Assembly (NCBI GenBank): GCA_963920765.1
Contig: OY987242.1
Coordinates: forward strand, 15,400,002 to 15,464,001
Source of the DNA: Ulota crispa
Lineage: Eukaryota; Streptophyta; Bryopsida; Orthotrichales; Orthotrichaceae
DNA: 64,000 nt
Direction: 5' to 3'
Shown: positions 10,277-20,619 of the stretch, piece after piece
Layout of the letters: the number at the start of each line of letters is the position of its first letter
Position numbering within the stretch: the first letter of the stretch is position 1
Notes under the pieces: model-generated
Databases searched by the model: none
What the model saw: only the letters and a program-made list of their open reading frames with translations
Told to the model about the DNA's origin: nothing
Program-made: the position numbers and the translations under genes

Positions 10277-11195
10277 CCCCTAAAGGATCATGGCCTTTAT
10301 TTTGTCAAAAGACACTCAAAATTGCCACCTCTATGGCAAAGAATAAAAAAGTTTGAAAATCAGTCTTTCTTCATATCTAATTGTAGGATCTTGTACTAGA
10401 CTACTATAAGAATGTGTCATACAAAACTCAAGAACTTTGACCGTATAGGTTGAAAGATATTTGCATTTAAAAAATAAAAAATAGCTTTTAATTGCACCTT
10501 GCATGACTAGATTACTTGACTTTGAACTTTTTTAACTTAAAATTTTTGCACCACAAAGTTTGGAATTCTATTTTTGCATGGTGGGAAGTTGAGTTGGTAA
10601 TCTTGGGAAAAAAAATATAACAAAAAATAATTAATTTTCATTCTTAAAAAAACATTAGGCAAAAGAAGGTATGAGATTGAACAAAAACTTAAATTCCTAG
10701 TAACCTTGCAATGGAATTGAAATGCAATGATCCCAATTGTGAGATTGTTCTAGAAAGCAAACTTCACCCTCTCCAACACTGTTTTTTGAAATAATGTTAA
10801 AATTGCATTCAAAAATGAAGTTTATAAGTTATTTTTTCAAGAAGATGCTTGAATTGCCCAAAAAACAAGATTGTCCATAACTTTCTCATAACTAGTCCAA
10901 ATGGAATGAATCAAAGCCTCAGATGTAGACAAAGATATAATCTATAAGAAAGATTTTAAAAAAATTCAAGTTTTTATAAGAATTTTTTTTGCTGCCTGGA
11001 ATCCCCAAATTTGTGCTTATTTGGGCATACCTCTTGCTCCTTGGCATCAATTGGAATAAAAAATAGATGCCCATGCAGATCTTTGTATTCCCCATCTTCA
11101 ATAAAAGTTTCAAAAAATCATGCAAAGTAGTTTGGCCATAGGTACATGCCCAAAATCCCATTTATCTGTTGAATAAACAATTGGTCCTTTAGGGG
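10277..11195 (+). mobile_element. TTAA-type (piggyBac-like) MITE, 919 bp
   Basis: Begins CCCCTAAAGGATCATGGCC after TTAA (10273-10276) and ends GGTCCTTTAGGGG before ATAA (11196-11199), one base off TTAA. The interior parallels the other members of about 930 bp. The minus-strand ORF at 10919-11161 lies wholly inside and shows no transposase features. Confidence 0.85.
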
Positions 11196-11199
11196 ATAA

Positions 11200-11603
11200 C
11201 CCCTAAACAACACAACGTGCCGCTGCGGCCAAAATAGAGTGTTTTTCCTATATTCAGAGGTGTTGTTGTTTTGGGTTTTGCTTGGAATTTTGAGGGTTGT
11301 GTATTGCTATTCTTCTCCACCCTTTGAGATGTTCGGCATGTTTCTACGATTGTTTTTCCAACTTTGCAAAGCGTTTGTACATGGAGGTGGGCTACGAATA
11401 TGTAGCTGGAGCGTATTTGCGAATTTCAAAACCCTGCGGTGGATCATCAAAATGAACACGCTGCCGGAAAACTAGGAGCAAACGCTCTCATCTAGCCGCT
11501 CCAATTCACAATCTGCGCCAAGAAATGCACGAAAAACATATTTGCGTCACCGTAGAATTATGATACGGCTTGGGATGTACGGTTCCTTGTGGTCGTTTAG
11601 GGG
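11200..11603 (+). mobile_element. TTAA-type element with GC-richer interior, 404 bp
   Basis: It abuts the previous element across a single ATAA and ends GGTCGTTTAGGGG before TTAA (11604-11607). The ends are CCCCTAAACAACAC and, on the opposite strand, CCCCTAAACGACCAC. The interior is unlike the 930-bp members and richer in GC, with CGTTTGTACATGG and GCGTATTTGCG segments. The plus-strand ORF at 11239-11475 has no recognisable domain. Confidence 0.7.
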
Positions 11604-11613
11604 TTAAATTCAA

Positions 11614-11938
11614 GGGAAAATTTGATGGGTACCCTTGAAGCTTGCCATATTTACATAGATGCCCCTAATTCTTCAAAAATTACACAAATATCCTTGGATC
11701 ATAATTTTCAAACATTTCTTTTATTTGTGCATGCCACTTCTTTCTCCCTTGTGCACATATTACTTTTTTCTTTTATGTTCTATTGCACTCCTTACTTCAT
11801 CACTGGTCATGAAGAAATTGGCATGCTTAAAAAAACAAACGCTTGAAATTATGGTCTAAGAGTATTTTTGTAATTTTAAAAAATCCAGAGATATCTATAG
11901 AAACATGGCAAACTTCAGGGGTATCCATATTTTTTCCC
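11614..11938. mobile_element. Mutator-like foldback MITE (GGGAAAATTTCATGG family), 325 bp
   Basis: The ends are GGGAAAATTTGATGGGTACC and, on the opposite strand, a matching arm beginning GGGAAAAAATATGGATACCC. The arms fold back over about 130 bp. Flanking nonamers TAAATTCAA (11605-11613) and CAAATTCAA (11939-11947) match at 8 of 9 positions, a duplication length typical of Mutator-like elements. The left duplication overlaps the TTAA that closes the preceding element. It is non-coding. Confidence 0.8.
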
Positions 11939-11947
11939 CAAATTCAA

Positions 11948-12610
11948 TGTGGTTTCACTTTTGTAATGAATGTGCCCTTAGGATGGTTTCCGTATAGGAA
12001 TCATGTCTAGAAATGATCTTAAGGCCGTGTTTCTCGAGATTTGAATTGGAATGATGGAATTATTTGCAAGTGTACTAGGAGTATTATGTAGGGTCACTTA
12101 CACCAAGAGTTGAGGTCGTCTTGGAGACCCAACATTTAGTAATATTTACCTAAAATTTGGTTATTTGAAAGCAAGCTTCAAGATCTCCACACTTTTAAGT
12201 TACTAACCAAGGCTAATACTTTTTTTAATTGTTTCAATGCACATAAAACAAGGTTCGACATTGCTCCGAGGCGAGGAATATGTCCACAGTAATTGAAAGG
12301 CTTTGAGCCATTGTTACGAGCATTGTTAATTTTCATTTACGAACAATTTTTAAAAATTAAAACTTTGATTTTGGGATATTCAACATCATAAGATCGAATC
12401 AAAATCTTACCAACTCTATTTGGTCTCTTTTTTCGTTTCTTCTCTTTTGAAGATTTCAAGACTTATATATACAGCTTCAACTATCCAACCTCAAATATAT
12501 TTGGACAGTAGAAATAAGGTCTCCATTCACTCTTATTGTTTCAATGAATGTTTGAGCCTGTTTTCAGAGTCATTATGTGCCCGAAATTTGAAAAAATTAG
12601 CCCCAAGCCC
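11948..12610. other. AT-rich spacer, no gene seen
   Basis: Nothing recognisable. A short plus-strand ORF at 12420-12614 is unremarkable. Confidence 0.4.
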
Positions 12611-12614
12611 TTAA

Positions 12615-12838
12615 CCCCTGAACGGCCCATGGGCCATTTGTGGCTGTATGTACGGCCGTATTTATAGCCGTATTTGACTTGCTTTGGGGGCTTTCCAAAA
12701 AAAATTATGCATCCACCATCGTACAACCTTTCAATATGTATGGTTGTAACTTTTAATTTCTAACTAATTCAAACTTCTAAATATTGGTTGCAACCATATT
12801 TGGTACCATAACTTTAAAGCCCAAGGGTCCTTCAGGGG
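12615..12838 (+). mobile_element. Small TTAA-type element, 224 bp
   Basis: Flanked by TTAA at 12611-12614 and 12839-12842. It starts CCCCTGAACGGCCCATGGGCC and ends GGGTCCTTCAGGGG. It carries repeated TACGGCCGTATTT/TAGCCGTATTTG motifs near the left side. A second copy lies at 47061-47272. In both places it is followed, across one TTAA, by a larger TTAA-type element in the same orientation. Confidence 0.8.
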
Positions 12839-12842
12839 TTAA

Positions 12843-13975
12843 CCCCTAAAAAACCAAGCTGTGTTTTCATCAAAAACTCTCCAAAAGTGTTGTTTTTAGA
12901 GCATTGACCAAGTTTGAAAACAAAAGCATTTTTATACATATGTAACCATAGGATCTTTTAGTTGATTTGTTTTAAAGGATGTTGAAAAAACTTCAAAGTT
13001 TTTTGTTGCGTAGATTGGAAGATAGAATGATTTGAACATTCATAAATGTTTTTTTGGAGTCATGTGAAAATCTGGGTAGCTACCCTTTAGAAGGTGAAAT
13101 TCCTAAGGACAAAAAGCCTTCTAGGTGATGCTTCTCTAAATTCCGTATTCCACCTAAGTAGGGCATGTCAAAAAAGTTTAAAATCATTTGGAATTGAAAA
13201 ACACATGGGAGAACAATAGTATGTGAAAAGAAGAAGAGAATGATTAAAAACACTAAACTCTTAAGAATTTACTTATGGAAAAGAAAAATATCAATCCCAG
13301 TGATTATCATTAGAGAAAATTTGAGCCCTCTAGAAGGCCCCTATTGTTACAAGAGAGATGTGCAAATAGAGAAAAAAGCTGCCATTTCTAACACAAACTC
13401 TGACACCTGCGGGTTGTCAGATCAAGTGCCATAGCAGTTTTAGTACTTTTTTTAACCTCCGTAATGTACCGCACTGCCATTTGTAGGGGCCTTTTGGAAG
13501 GCTCAGAGTTTCTCTAATGAATGTTTTAGTAAATGGTTTACATATTTTTTCTTTTCTTTCTCTAAAATAATGAATATTGAGTAAAATAAAGGACTTCAAA
13601 GTTTGTTTTAGAGTAGAGAATCCACAACTACCCGCTAGCAAAAACTCCTCATGACTTTCATCTTATTGATCAAAATAGAATGATTCAAAGCTATCCACAT
13701 TCACATAAATTTCTTGAACCAATTTCATATTTTTGTTTTTGAAAAAAGGGTTTTTTGAAAGTTGCCCATATTGTCTGCCTTCAAGAAAGAGCAACAAATT
13801 AGGCCACAATTTTTTACTCACAATTCCAAATGTCATGATAGTTAGTTTATATGAAAGGTATTCTTTATTCCCAACTTTACTTAGAATTTCAATCTGTAAC
13901 ATAGAAACATCTAATCACATGTACTTGCCCAAAGTTGCTATGTTGCCAAATAATATAGCTTGGTCTTTTTTGGGG
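12843..13975 (+). mobile_element. TTAA-type (piggyBac-like) MITE, 1133 bp, carrying a nested MITE
   Basis: Starts CCCCTAAAAAACCAAGC directly after the shared TTAA (12839-12842) and ends TTTTTTGGGG before TTAA (13976-13979). The interior matches other 930-bp members, for example the AAATAAAGGACTTCAAAG block. Removing the nested 212-bp MITE (13308-13519) leaves about 921 bp, the usual size. It is non-coding. Confidence 0.8.
13308..13519. mobile_element. Nested MITE with ~35-bp inverted ends
   Basis: The left end reads CATTAGAGAAAATTTGAGCC and the right end, on the opposite strand, CATTAGAGAAACTCTGAGCC. The match continues into AGAAGGCCCCTA/AAAAGGCCCCTA. It interrupts the TTAA-type element at 12843-13975. 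I did not identify a convincing target duplication, so the superfamily is open. Confidence 0.7.
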
Positions 13976-14032
13976 TTAAACAAGGGTAATAATAAAACTC
14001 TACCCCTTCTTTTGGAGTAGGTTAGTTTTGTC

Positions 14033-14420
14033 CTCCTCCAAGGATCTATCTTGAATTAGGGGCTCTGAATCCAAATTTAAAACTCAAAGTTCTCAAATTC
14101 TATATGTTGATGGTAAACATCTAAATTTTTGCATTTTCAAGTAGATGAAAAAACTAAGATTGTCCACCATGGCCCCACAAAACAACATCTTGTTTACCCC
14201 AACCACGGTGAATTGATCCCCTCATTGTCCTTATCCTAGATGAATGAGGTTGGTAGCTCAATCAACTGTTTTTTGAGGTTGTGGGGCCAAGGTGAAAAAT
14301 GGAGTTTTTCACATTTCAAAAATTCTTGAGATTTCAAATATTTACCATCATGAGATTGAATTTGGAAATTTTGACTTCACATTTGGATTCAAAGACCCTG
14401 ATTTAGTCTAGAACCTTAGA
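14033..14420. mobile_element. Foldback repeat related to the large palindrome arms
   Basis: The left arm (TCCTCCAAGG, then GGGGCTCTGAATCCAAAT, then GTTGATGGTAAACATCTAAA) is inverted in the right arm (ending CCTTAGAGGAGGGTACAATTG). The same motif order is found in the core of the foldback at 16343-17738 (about 17040-17320). It is non-coding with approximate ends. Confidence 0.55.
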
Positions 14421-14597
14421 GGAGGGTACAATTGAACACTTCAAACATAGGGGGAAAATTATTGCTTTTACTCTTATTTGAGAATTATAAATATTTTTCA
14501 CCTTGACCTAGAACATGGATGTGCAATGGATAGATCCTTGAGGCCCCATTCATCCAAGCAAGGGGCAATGAGGGTGTCAATTCACCTCAGGCATCTA

Positions 14598-15214
14598 AGA
14601 GTATCTCCACTATGGGCTTCCCTATCTTTATCCCTATCAAGAGAAAGGGGAGCAAAGACAAGGATAGGGGTGGGCAAGCCCCACCAATTCCTTCCTATGA
14701 GGGAACTTTTTTTCTCCATAATTACTAAGATGGGCCAAGAGAGACAAATGGGAGAAGAGATGAAGGTTTACCCTTGAGCGCCCAGAGTTATTTTAGGATT
14801 TAGGAGAAAATGGGGGGTTTAATGGTCACCACAGCTTGGAAAGTTATATCCAGAAAAAGTGACTGCAAAATTTGAAAAAGGATTATCTTCTCTGCTGATG
14901 GGACCAGCCATGACTGTTTTCACTGTACAAATTGAGAAAAAAAATGAGATAAAGTTGTGGGCCCCAATGACAAGATCTTGTCGCTAGGGCGCTTAAGGGT
15001 TAAAGGGGGTTACAAATTACACTTTTTGGAGAAAATGAAGGATGTAATTTATTGCATTTGAGTTCCTTTCATGCCCACTTGTATAGGGAATTGGAATCCC
15101 TCTTATTTGGATTCTCTAAATATTTAGGAACACATGCTCTTGGTGGGGGAGGGTTCTTCATATCTAGATGAATTACATCTTGATACAAATAGGAAGCCCT
15201 TGGTGGAGATGCTC
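14598..15214. mobile_element. MITE with GAGCATCTCCAC-type ends, about 617 bp
   Basis: The left end TAAGAGTATCTCCACTATGG and the right end, on the opposite strand, TTAGAGCATCTCCACCAAGG share about 28 of 33 bases, continuing into GGGCTTCC. GAGCATCTCCA termini are common among plant MITEs. A TTAA-type element (14771-14999) is nested inside. The plus-strand ORF at 14478-14777 crosses the boundary and is not credible. Confidence 0.65.
14771..14999 (+). mobile_element. Small TTAA-type element, nested, 229 bp
   Basis: It begins CCCTTGAGCGCCCAG after TTTA (14767-14770) and ends GGGCGCTTAAGGG before TTAA (15000-15003). The inverted ends match over CCCTTRAGCGCCC. One copy of the duplication has apparently mutated. 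A similar left end (CCCCCGAGCGCCCAAGCC) stands alone at 36809. Confidence 0.65.
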
Positions 15215-15300
15215 TAACTCCATCCCTTTGTATCCACCAAAGCTCCACTTCCTCATGCAATCATGCTCATTCATGAAAAGGTTACTCATGTTCACAAACA

Positions 15301-15529
15301 CTAAGGTAGTCTACGTACCCATTCTAGACCATTGAACCTAATGCTGCTCCAATGTGCATAGGGCGTACATTTGAATTCTCAAATCTAGGCATGCCATAGA
15401 TGTTTTATTTTCTGTGCATAGAAAATAAGACATCTATGACATGCCTAGATTTGAGAATTCAAATGTACGCCCTATGCACATTGGAGCAGCATTAGGTTCA
15501 ATGGTCCGGAATGGATATATCTACCTTAG
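15301..15529. mobile_element. Near-perfect hairpin MITE, CTAAGGTAG family, 229 bp
   Basis: The two arms of about 105 bp are almost perfectly complementary, for example CTAAGGTAGTCTACG... against ...CTACCTTAG. The core ATTTGAATTCTCAAATCTAGG is inverted around a loop of about 12 bp near 15415. Such high arm identity suggests recent origin or gene conversion. It is non-coding. Confidence 0.85.
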
Positions 15530-15565
15530 CTAAATTTTTGCAAATATTGTATCCATATTTACATG

Positions 15566-15890
15566 GGGTAAAGTTTTATGGACACCCCTAAATTTTACCA
15601 TGTTTGTATAGATATCCCATATTTTGAAAAATTACACAAATACCCTTAGACCATAATTTCAAGCGTTTGTTTGTTATGCAAGCCACCTTCATGACCAGTG
15701 ACGAAACAAGAAGTGAAAAAAAAAAAAAAAAAAAAAAAAAAAGTGTGCACAAGGGAGAAAGAAGTGACATGCACAAATAAACAAAGGCTTGAAAATTATG
15801 ATCCAAGAATGTTTGTGCAATTTCTGAAAAATTAGGGGTATCTAAGTAAATACGTCAAGCTTCACGGGTATCCATAAAAAAATTCCTTTA
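15566..15890. mobile_element. Mutator-like foldback MITE (GGGAAAATTTCATGG family)
   Basis: The left arm begins GGGTAAAGTTTTATGGACAC and the right arm ends in GGGTATCCATAAAAAAATTCC. Interior segments such as CCTTAGACCATAATTTCAAGC match the copies at 11614, 24130, 36202 and 55667. A poly-A run of about 25 bp lies at about 15717-15742. A 9-bp duplication is not convincing here. Confidence 0.7.
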
Positions 15891-16333
15891 TACAATTATG
15901 TGTGGTGGAAATTAGAGTATTATATTTAAATGGTCAGTATGTTTTGTAAGGTTTGTAAGCTTACTTTGTAGCCCATTAGAGAGATCTCAATATGGAAACC
16001 ACATTTGGAAAACACTGGTGCCATGCACAAGCCCCCTTGGCTCCACTAAATTCTCATACATGGCATTATATATTTAGGATTTCAGAGAGCATCTCTTCCT
16101 TGTAGTTGACCAGCAAAACCAACACGTAAGACAAGCAAGACCGCTGCATGATTTTTAGATTTTAGAGCATCTCCACCCTTACGCGCTAAGGGTCTGATAC
16201 TCGCCATACTTGGATGATTAGTGCTATGGGTTTGTCAAAATATTCTCATGGCACTTGATCTTGGGGTGTCAAGCTATGGCCCTTGAAAATATTATACATC
16301 TTAAGTTTATTGAACTTAAATTTCACTTGGTGA
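15891..16333. other. AT-rich spacer with GAGCATCTCCACC motif
   Basis: I see no gene. A single TAGAGCATCTCCACCCTTA motif at about 16163 resembles the end of the 14598-15214 MITE type, without a partner. Confidence 0.4.
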
Positions 16334-16342
16334 CTAATAAAT

Positions 16343-17738
16343 GGGAAAATATCGAAAATAGGCCCAACAATCAGTTGTATTTCAAAAACAAGCCTAACAA
16401 TTCAGAAATATCAAAAATAGGCCTCATTCAGGACTTGAGTTTTTGCTGTTGATTTCCTTCAATTCTCAAATCAATTTATCAAGGAATTGTTTCTGTTATT
16501 TTCTCTATTCCATATTATAAATATTGAAATATTAAATTCTCAACCGGCTTTTTAGCCAATGTTTACAAATTGCAAACGATTCTTTCTCATTTCAACCAGC
16601 TAAACCATATTTATTAATTTGGGAAAAATGGTACATTTTGGGACTTTCAAAATTTTAAGTGAAAGTTTTAGGTGACCACCTAAAACCTTCCTTGACGTTT
16701 TGTTTGTACACGTGTCCTCACCTGAGAGGAGGAATTTGAGAGGGAAAAATCTTAGTGGCTCAGAATGAATTTGCTACCTTTGAATCTAGTTTAAGGTAAC
16801 TTTTTGGGTTTAAGGTGGAGTACAAAATGGAACACCTATTTTTCCCGAATTAACGAATATGATGTTGCTAGCTTTGAACTAGCTGTCAATTCTTCCCGGA
16901 CTGCCTCATCATATATAAAAAGTAGGCCTTGCAACTAAGGTGATCAAAAAAAATTGCATGTTTGTATATGGGAATTGATATGAGCACACCCGGGATTTGA
17001 TTTATGCACACAAGGAGAGGGTTAAATTTTAGATATTTATTGTCACCAAGCTAAATTGGAAATTCCAAAATTATATTTGGATTTAGAAACCTTGATTTAG
17101 ATTAGAACCACAATGGAGGTTACAATTGAACTATGCCCAACAGAAAAGCTTAGCTAGGGGCCAAATTTTTACTTTTACCCTTGCTTGTAAAAAAAGTTAA
17201 GTTTTTCCATTGGGCATAGTTCAATTGTAACCTCCATTATGGTTCTAATCTAAATCAAGGTTTCTAAATCCAAATATAATTTTGGAATTTCCAATTTAGC
17301 TTGGTGATGGTAAATATCTAAAATTTATCCCTTTCCTTGTGTGCATAAATCAAATCCGGGTGTGCTCATATCAATTCCCATAAACAAACATGCAAATTTT
17401 TTTGGTCACCTTAGTTGCAAGGCCTACTTTTTATATATGATGAGGTAGTCCAAGAAGAACCAACAGCTAATTCAAAGCTAGAAGGTTGAAATGAGAAAGA
17501 ACCGTTTGCAATTTGTAAACATTGGCTGAAAAGCCAATTGAGAATCTAATTTTTCAATATTTATAGTATGGAATAGAGAAAATAATAGAAAAAGTTCCTT
17601 GATAAACCGGTTTGGGAATTGAAGGAAATCAACAGCAAAAACTCAAGTCCTCAATGAGGCCTATTCTCAATATTTTTGAATTGTCAAGCTTGTTTTCGAA
17701 ATATAGCGGATTGTTGGGCCTATTTTTGATATTTTCCC
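16343..17738. mobile_element. Large foldback element (1.4 kb inverted repeat)
   Basis: The left arm (16343 to about 17155) and right arm (about 17195-17738) are near-complementary over about 550 bp once the MITE at 16603-16867 is removed. The ends read GGGAAAATATCGAAAATAGG and, on the opposite strand, GGGAAAATATCAAAAATAGG. Flanking nonamers CTAATAAAT and TTGATAAAT match at 7 of 9, fitting a Mutator-like element. The central loop is about 40 bp. The small plus-strand ORFs (16255-16452, 17612-17953) are arm sequence, not genes. A transcript through this region would form a long double-stranded hairpin. Confidence 0.8.
16603..16867. mobile_element. MITE, TTAATTTGGGAAAAA family, nested in foldback arm
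   Basis: The ends are AACCATATTTATTAATTTGG and, on the opposite strand, CAACATCATATTCGTTAATT. CTA flanks both sides (16600-16602, 16868-16870). The intact opposite arm of the foldback (about 17470-17500) serves as the empty site, reading from CATTTCAACC straight to CTAGCTTTGAA. The interior parallels 3920-4169 and 59747-60001 (CCTCACCTGAGAGGAGG). Confidence 0.8.
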
Positions 17739-17747
17739 TTGATAAAT

Positions 17748-20619
17748 TGACTATTTATGAGACACATTTGATAAGCAAGGGTGGAGGAGATTTTTTGAAA
17801 GCATTTGAAAATACATGTAAACTTTTAACATGTCAAACTTGGCAAGCAAGGGTGGAGGCACACTTAATTGTGAATCTTGTTGATCCCAAAGTTATGGGAG
17901 TTCAAAACAAACCTCATTGTATAATGCTATTTGAGTACAACACTAGCAGTTGACGCTTGCTATGGTACGCATTCACCATTAGAATATTATTAAGATTTTC
18001 ATTTGTTTAACAAAACAAATAGTAAATTTTTTAGTAAGTATTTAAATTGTACCTTTGTGATAATATCATATAGACTAGAGATGTGATACTACAAAGATTG
18101 GGATGGGATATTACAAAGGTCCTTGTGATTCTAGTAGTATGATGGTGAATTATATTTCAGCAAGTAAAGTTGTTTTGCCTTTGGTAATTTGAATGATTTT
18201 TCATGGAGGGTTCAAGGATGATAGTTTGTTATGCAGGAGAGCCCAGCCTTGCACTTCTCACCACTAAGGTAAGGTATGTAAAATTTCTTAAATTTTCCAA
18301 GGGAAAACGTAATTTTGCAAAGATTTTGTTTATTATCTCTCTTGTATAGATGCCTCTAAGGAGCTATGTCTTCCTAAAACTTCCAAACTTTGGTTAATCG
18401 AGGGGGATTGAAAATTGGAAATTGGCACAAAGGTAAAACAAAACCCAGGCAAATAAACTTGGGATTTAATCCCGAAAAAATACATTGTTTGATTGATTTG
18501 AGGTGCAAGGTTGTTATGCCAAATCCAAGTGAAGGCACCAGTTACAAAAGAATATCCTATAAGGTCAACAGTTCAATCTTTGTTGACTTCATCTATGATG
18601 GATTTCGTTTTAAAACATGATTAAAATCAACAATTGATAGATGAGTGATTTTTTTGTGATGCCATGTAGATATGGGGGTGCTTTGAAGATAAAGTGATTT
18701 ATGAAAGATTTAAAAAATAATGCCTTTCAACACTATCCACTTTCAAGCTTGCCTTCCGAAAGCTTCATTGTGCGTTTAATTCTAGGTTCTACTTGAAAAT
18801 GTTCATGGTAGCATTTTCAAAAAAATTGGTGCTAACTCTGTGCATGGGTTTTGCTCCTAAGCTACCTGAAAGGGAGACCAAAATTGGAAGTTAAGTGCAA
18901 ACAAATCTTTAATAAAGAATTCAAGTGTGCATAGAGATAGGAACATGGGGCAAAATTATGGGATGGAGGATAGTACAAAACGACACATCAAGGGAGGAAA
19001 AGAAAAAGGGAAAAATTTGACATCCATATCATAGATACATATAAGTTCATTTTTTTTAGTGACAAGAGAAAAGGCTCGACAAAGAAAAATTCCAAAAATT
19101 TAGAAAACTCTCAAAATTCAACTGTCCTTGTGATTTTTCAAAACAACTAAAAGAAAAATCTCTAGTTGACTAATTAATTATCCCACATTTTAAGTCAACT
19201 TTTGGAAACCTTGTTTTTCAATCTTCTAGTACATTACATAGTGCAATTATATTGTCCCACTCTAGGATTTTGACAATTTACATTATATAAATATTTACAA
19301 ATATTACAACAATTTTCATCAATGGTTACAACAAAAACCATTTTTAGCAACAATAAGGACTTGGCAACAACAACAACATTGCAAAAAAATAAACTAGATA
19401 CATTCAGGCCTTATACCATGTGAAACCTTTATATATAAAAAGTTGCATGTGCCTCCAAGTGGCTAAGCAATGAATAATTAGGTAGCTTTTTAGGGTAAGG
19501 CAACCTAATTTTTAAACAATTGGAAAGTTGCTTGAATAAATTCCTTTGCATTTATGGTTGCCCTTATATTTGTGAACATAACAACAAAGATTGCAAAGTG
19601 GTGCCACCTTGAGTAATGCCACTTCTGCCAACAAAAAGATCACATAGCAATGTTTTCTTCAAGCAACATTTTTTGCAAGCCAAGGGCTGTATACTCATGC
19701 AATCCCACATTTGTACCATTGATTGCTTGGGCTTTGCTCTTGTTCCCAATGACTTTAACATGAGAATGCCCTTATGTGATGCTAGAGCCACAAATGCCAA
19801 AACAACCAATTTGGAGCAAATGAAGAAGTAACTTGTACTTTTGAAAAATGGAAGACAATTACTTTTCTAAAGTTTCATCCACTGTTCTACTAAAGACAAC
19901 CTCTTCATCATTATAGGGCAGAGGTTTGAGAAGTTGGTGAATTCTCAAAACATCAAATTTAAGCAAACAAATAAATCGGGTGTAAATAATCAAAGAATAT
20001 ACTTTTACACACAAAATTAAACGTTGCCACCTATTTTTATGATGGTTTAATTTGATGTGGCTTGACCTTCAAACCCTTAGAGCATCTCTTGCCACCAATG
20101 ACATGAGCCTTGGAAATAGATTTGTTGCCAACTTGTAATAACTTGCACATTTTGAGTCTCTAACGTCCTTGCAGTTGGTGATATGCAGGTGTGGGGCTTC
20201 CAAAATCAACCACACCCATGCCAAAGTCTAGCTTTCTATAAGACCCCTTCACTGCCCCTTGCAAGCAATGTACACGCACATGGAAGTCGCACATTGTCAT
20301 GTCATCACTCCCTTGCCAATTGTACCCTCTGCGGCACGTTCTAACGCAAGTGTCAACCATGAACCTTCTAGGCTGCATGAAGAGTTTCAAACCACACCCC
20401 ACCACTTCATACAAGTGCACACCATTATCCCCTTGGAAACTCATTTAATGAGACGTCGCAAAACGAGTGGCAAGAGATACTCTTACTAAATACTAACTGT
20501 ACGTGTAGAAGTTCCAATCTTTTGATGCCCGTGTTGCTATCTTTATGCTATTTTTTTCTGTCCTCTACGACACAACAAAGTTGGGATCTGCAATTGAATT
20601 GGAAATTTTGAGTTAAAAC
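17748..20619. other. AT-rich intergenic region, no gene recognised
   Basis: Short ORFs here (18390-18620, 19564-19831, 20160-20489) have no recognisable domain. A motif series around 18060-18150 (TAGAGATGTGATACTACAAAG, GTCCTTGTGATTCTAGTA) recurs near 54340-54540, so it is a dispersed repeat. GC content begins to rise from about 20100 towards the MIZ1-like gene. Nothing else is supported. Confidence 0.5.
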
